From: an uncultured Clostridia bacterium
Lineage (GTDB): Bacteria > Bacillota > Clostridia > Christensenellales > Aristaeellaceae
Direction of reading: 5' to 3'
DNA length: 7,376 bases
Assembly (NCBI GenBank): GCA_947600345.1
Contig: CANQGC010000140.1
Coordinates: 1-7,376, forward strand
Both the position numbers and the translations under genes were made by a program. The notes under the pieces were generated by a model. That model was not told where the DNA came from. It was given only the letters and a program-made list of their open reading frames with translations, and did no database searches. Positions 5,830 to 7,376 of this stretch are shown here, piece by piece; positions within the stretch are counted from its first letter, which is position 1, and each line of letters starts with the position of its first letter.

Positions 5830-6885
5830 TCAGCCCTCGCGCGACAGCGCGCGGTAGCCGGCGATGCGCGCCGGATCGTCCGTCAGCTCGATGGAGATGT
5901 TGTACTCCCGGGATTCCCCCGCCTCCAGGTAGGTGAGGTTTCCCAGCGCCCGCGCCTCGGAGCGGTTCACCACGCCGCTGGTGGTGGGCTCCAGGCCCAG
6001 CGCGTACTCGCTCGCGCGCATGCACTTCCACTGGCACATCAGCGGCAGCACCTTCGCGTCGAAGCGCACGATGGCGGCGACGCCCAGCTTCTCGTTGTGC
6101 AGCATGGCGAAGGCCTCGCCGTCCTCCGGCCACTGGGTGTGATAGTAGCACTGCTCGTCGCGACCGCAGCCGGGCTCCTCCATCTCGAAGTAGTTGGCCA
6201 TGCCCTGCTCGGCGAACTCCGTGCGCGCGGCGATGGCCCCGGCGCTGAAGTAGCACTTCGCCCCGGCGTCCAGCATCGGATAGCCGAAGTTGATGTGGTA
6301 GATCAGCATCACCGGCTGGGTCTCGAAGCTCTGGTTGGTCACGGTGTCGTGGATGCGCAGCACGTCGCGCTCGCTCTCCACGGTGAAGTCTCGGCGCATC
6401 ACCATGTCGGTGCCGAAGACCTCGGCCTCGTGCACCAGTCCGCCCACCTTCAGCACGCGCTCGTCGCCCTCGTAGTCCACCCAGGCGTTGGCCTGGCTGG
6501 CGGGGGTGTTGTTCAGCGGGCCGTGCAGGCCCAGGGGCTTGCCCTCGTCCACGCCCGCCGCGCCGGCGTAGGTGATGCCGCAGGTGGACATCATTCCGCC
6601 GTGGAACTGCTTGAGGAAGCCCGAGCCCCCGTCCTCCACGTAGAGGTAAGGCGAGCGCAGGCCCACCTTGTTGTTGAGCCCGACGTTGATGCCCCTGTAG
6701 CGCAGGCTCGCCACATCCAGGCCGCGGTCCGCCAGCATCGTGAGCTCCAGGTTGCGGCCGTTCCTGAGCTCGAAGGCGCGCACGCCCCGGTCCGGGCCAT
6801 CGTTGAGGATCACATCCCGCACGCCGCAGTAGGCGTCCAGGTCGTTGCACTTCTTCCTGAGTTCGAATTCCTGAGATTTCTTCAT
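5830..6885 (-). CDS. DUF4432 family aldose-1-epimerase-like protein
   Basis: A 351-residue protein of the galactose-mutarotase-like superfamily, DUF4432 branch (related to E. coli c4013-type proteins). Aldose epimerases interconvert alpha and beta anomers of sugars in the cytoplasm; the substrate of this branch is not known to me. Recognisable elements are LELTMLADRGLDV (46-58), FLKQFHGGMMSTCG (90-103), GLHGPLNNTPA (119-129), YHINFGYP (196-203) and ALGLEPTT (295-302). His121, His197 and Glu299 are the likely active-site His/His/Glu set, by analogy with mutarotases. The ATG start has GGAGGG eight bases upstream. It is the first gene of a five-gene operon and lies directly behind a consensus promoter with an embedded LacI/CcpA-type operator, which fits sugar-responsive expression. 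The length is normal and the gene appears intact. Confidence 0.9.
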   Translation of the reverse strand: MKKSQEFELRKKCNDLDAYCGVRDVILNDGPDRGVRAFELRNGRNLELTMLADRGLDVASLRYRGINVGLNNKVGLRSPYLYVEDGGSGFLKQFHGGMMSTCGITYAGAAGVDEGKPLGLHGPLNNTPASQANAWVDYEGDERVLKVGGLVHEAEVFGTDMVMRRDFTVESERDVLRIHDTVTNQSFETQPVMLIYHINFGYPMLDAGAKCYFSAGAIAARTEFAEQGMANYFEMEEPGCGRDEQCYYHTQWPEDGEAFAMLHNEKLGVAAIVRFDAKVLPLMCQWKCMRASEYALGLEPTTSGVVNRSEARALGNLTYLEAGESREYNISIELTDDPARIAGYRALSREG

Positions 6886-6924
6886 GAGCGCATCCCTCCG
6901 TGACAGCGTAATATTCCTTCTATT

Positions 6925-6953
6925 ATTATAGGAAAACGTTTCCGACCTGTCAA
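6925..6953 (-). promoter_or_regulatory. Consensus promoter of the DUF4432-DUF3783-Nudix-sdaA-Zn-knuckle operon
   Basis: On the minus strand TTGACA (6948-6953), exactly 17 bases of spacer, then TATAAT (6925-6930): all twelve consensus bases and ideal spacing. The predicted start is near 6918, leaving a leader of about 33 bases that contains the GGAGGG site of the first gene. A promoter this perfect would be expected to be very active unless repressed, which agrees with the operator found in its spacer. Confidence 0.88.
6931..6943. promoter_or_regulatory. LacI-family/CcpA (cre)-like operator inside the promoter spacer
   Basis: GGAAAACGTTTCC on the plus strand, a near-palindrome around the perfect 8-base core AAACGTTT. 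The central CG flanked by A and T runs is typical of LacI/GalR-family operators. The site also fits most positions of the catabolite-responsive element consensus WTGNAANCGNWNNCW, missing only the T and the final W. It fills most of the 17-base spacer between -35 and -10, so a bound protein would block RNA polymerase. The regulator is not in this window. Whether it is CcpA or a local sugar repressor cannot be decided here. Confidence 0.65.
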
Positions 6954-6974
6954 CCGAAACTTGCGCATTCGCCC

Positions 6975-7003
6975 TTGAAAAGCGGAGCCGCAGGGCTTAT
7001 AAT
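6975..7003 (+). promoter_or_regulatory. Promoter of the M18 aminopeptidase gene
   Basis: TTGAAA (6975-6980), a 17-base spacer, then TATAAT (6998-7003). The predicted start is near 7010, giving a short leader with overlapping GGAGG (7016-7020) and GAGG (7021-7024) ribosome binding sites before the ATG at 7034. It diverges from the operon promoter, and the two -35 elements are 21 bases apart, so the LacI-type operator could also affect this promoter by proximity. Confidence 0.82.
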
Positions 7004-7033
7004 GGAGGTAAGACCGGAGGGAGGTTCTGGAAG

Positions 7034-7376
7034 ATGGGCTTTGAGATCGACGGCCTGACCGCCTTTTTGCGCAGGAGCGCCAGCGCCTTCCACGCGGTGG
7101 AGGCCATCGTGGAGGAGCTTCAGGGCGCGGGCTTCACCGGGCTGCGCGAGGGCGCGCGCTGGGCGCTGCGGCCCGGCGGCAGGTACTTCGTCACGCGCAA
7201 CCAATCCAGCGTGATCGCCTTCACCGTGCCGCCGCTGGGCTTCGCGCCCATCCAGGCGGTGGCCAGCCACAGCGATTCCCCGGCCTTCCGCGTGAAGGAG
7301 CTGCACGAGATCGAGGCCCAGGGCAGCTATGTGGTGCTCAACACGGAGCGCTACGGCGGCATGATCATGAGCACCT
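7034..7376 (+). CDS. apeB: M18 family aminopeptidase, N-terminal part (runs off the window)
   Basis: The first 114 codons of a gene cut by the right edge. The protein matches the N-terminus of M18 metallo-aminopeptidases (ApeB / aspartyl aminopeptidase-like): SASAFHAVEA (15-24), GGRYFVTRNQSSVIAF (48-63), the metal-ligand motif SHSDSP (78-83, with His79 a zinc ligand), then NTERYGGMIMST (103-114). These cytoplasmic enzymes remove N-terminal residues from peptides, often acidic ones, and assemble as dodecamers in characterised members. ATG at 7034 is chosen for its ribosome binding site at 7016-7024 and for alignment with the family N-terminus. The remaining metal ligands and catalytic glutamate lie beyond the window. 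Confidence 0.92.
   Translation, partial: MGFEIDGLTAFLRRSASAFHAVEAIVEELQGAGFTGLREGARWALRPGGRYFVTRNQSSVIAFTVPPLGFAPIQAVASHSDSPAFRVKELHEIEAQGSYVVLNTERYGGMIMST

Noticed and set aside
5347..6903. A 518-codon plus-strand open frame opposite the Nudix, DUF3783 and DUF4432 genes
   Set aside because: All three opposing genes have family motifs, good ribosome binding sites and tight operon spacing. This frame has none of these and shows antisense-type composition.
6950..7306. A 118-codon minus-strand frame over the start of the aminopeptidase gene
   Set aside because: It overlaps a plus-strand reading with clear M18 motifs, including SHSDSP, and crosses both divergent promoters.

Overview
The window reads as a stretch of chromosomal housekeeping and metabolic genes from a GC-rich, probably anaerobic, monoderm-type bacterium. 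I would guess a gut-type Clostridia lineage of the Bacillota, with low confidence on lineage. The reasons are strong GGAGG-type ribosome binding sites, crisp AT-rich TTGnnn-17-TATAAT promoters inside GC-rich DNA, TTG and GTG starts, an oxygen-sensitive Fe-S type L-serine dehydratase, and a secreted L,D-transpeptidase carrying bacterial SH3 and peptidoglycan-binding repeats. I see no phage, transposase, CRISPR, rRNA or tRNA genes, and no recognisable defence system.

Layout. At the left edge (23-115) lies a run of four back-to-back hairpins with three-base loops, just downstream of azlD. Next, on the minus strand, is the two-gene branched-chain amino acid exporter unit azlC-azlD (1209 down to 155), with its own promoter at 1243-1271. 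Diverging from it on the plus strand is a 669-residue secreted L,D-transpeptidase (1411-3420) with an extended -10 promoter. It ends at a strong GC hairpin (3435-3471) shared with the convergent operon to its right.

The right half is dominated by one five-gene minus-strand operon, read from about 6918 to 3512. It encodes a DUF4432 aldose-1-epimerase-like protein, a DUF3783 protein, a Nudix hydrolase, a single-chain L-serine dehydratase and a small cysteine-rich zinc-knuckle protein. Gaps between these genes are 3, 18, -4 and 12 bases. The operon starts from a perfect consensus sigma-70 type promoter (TTGACA-17-TATAAT), and the spacer of that promoter is occupied by a cre/LacI-family-like operator (core AAACGTTT). 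This suggests carbon-source control of the whole unit. Diverging from it, a second near-consensus promoter drives an M18 aminopeptidase gene (apeB-like), which runs off the right edge.

How they may work together (inference). Serine dehydratase makes pyruvate and ammonia, the aminopeptidase releases amino acids from peptides, and AzlCD exports excess branched-chain amino acids, so an amino-acid or peptide-fermenting physiology is plausible. The linkage of a sugar mutarotase-like protein to serine dehydratase under a LacI-type operator is the least expected part. The items most worth a second look are the tandem-hairpin element, the operator-in-promoter arrangement, the two uncharacterised small proteins of the operon, and the YkuD-first domain order of the transpeptidase.
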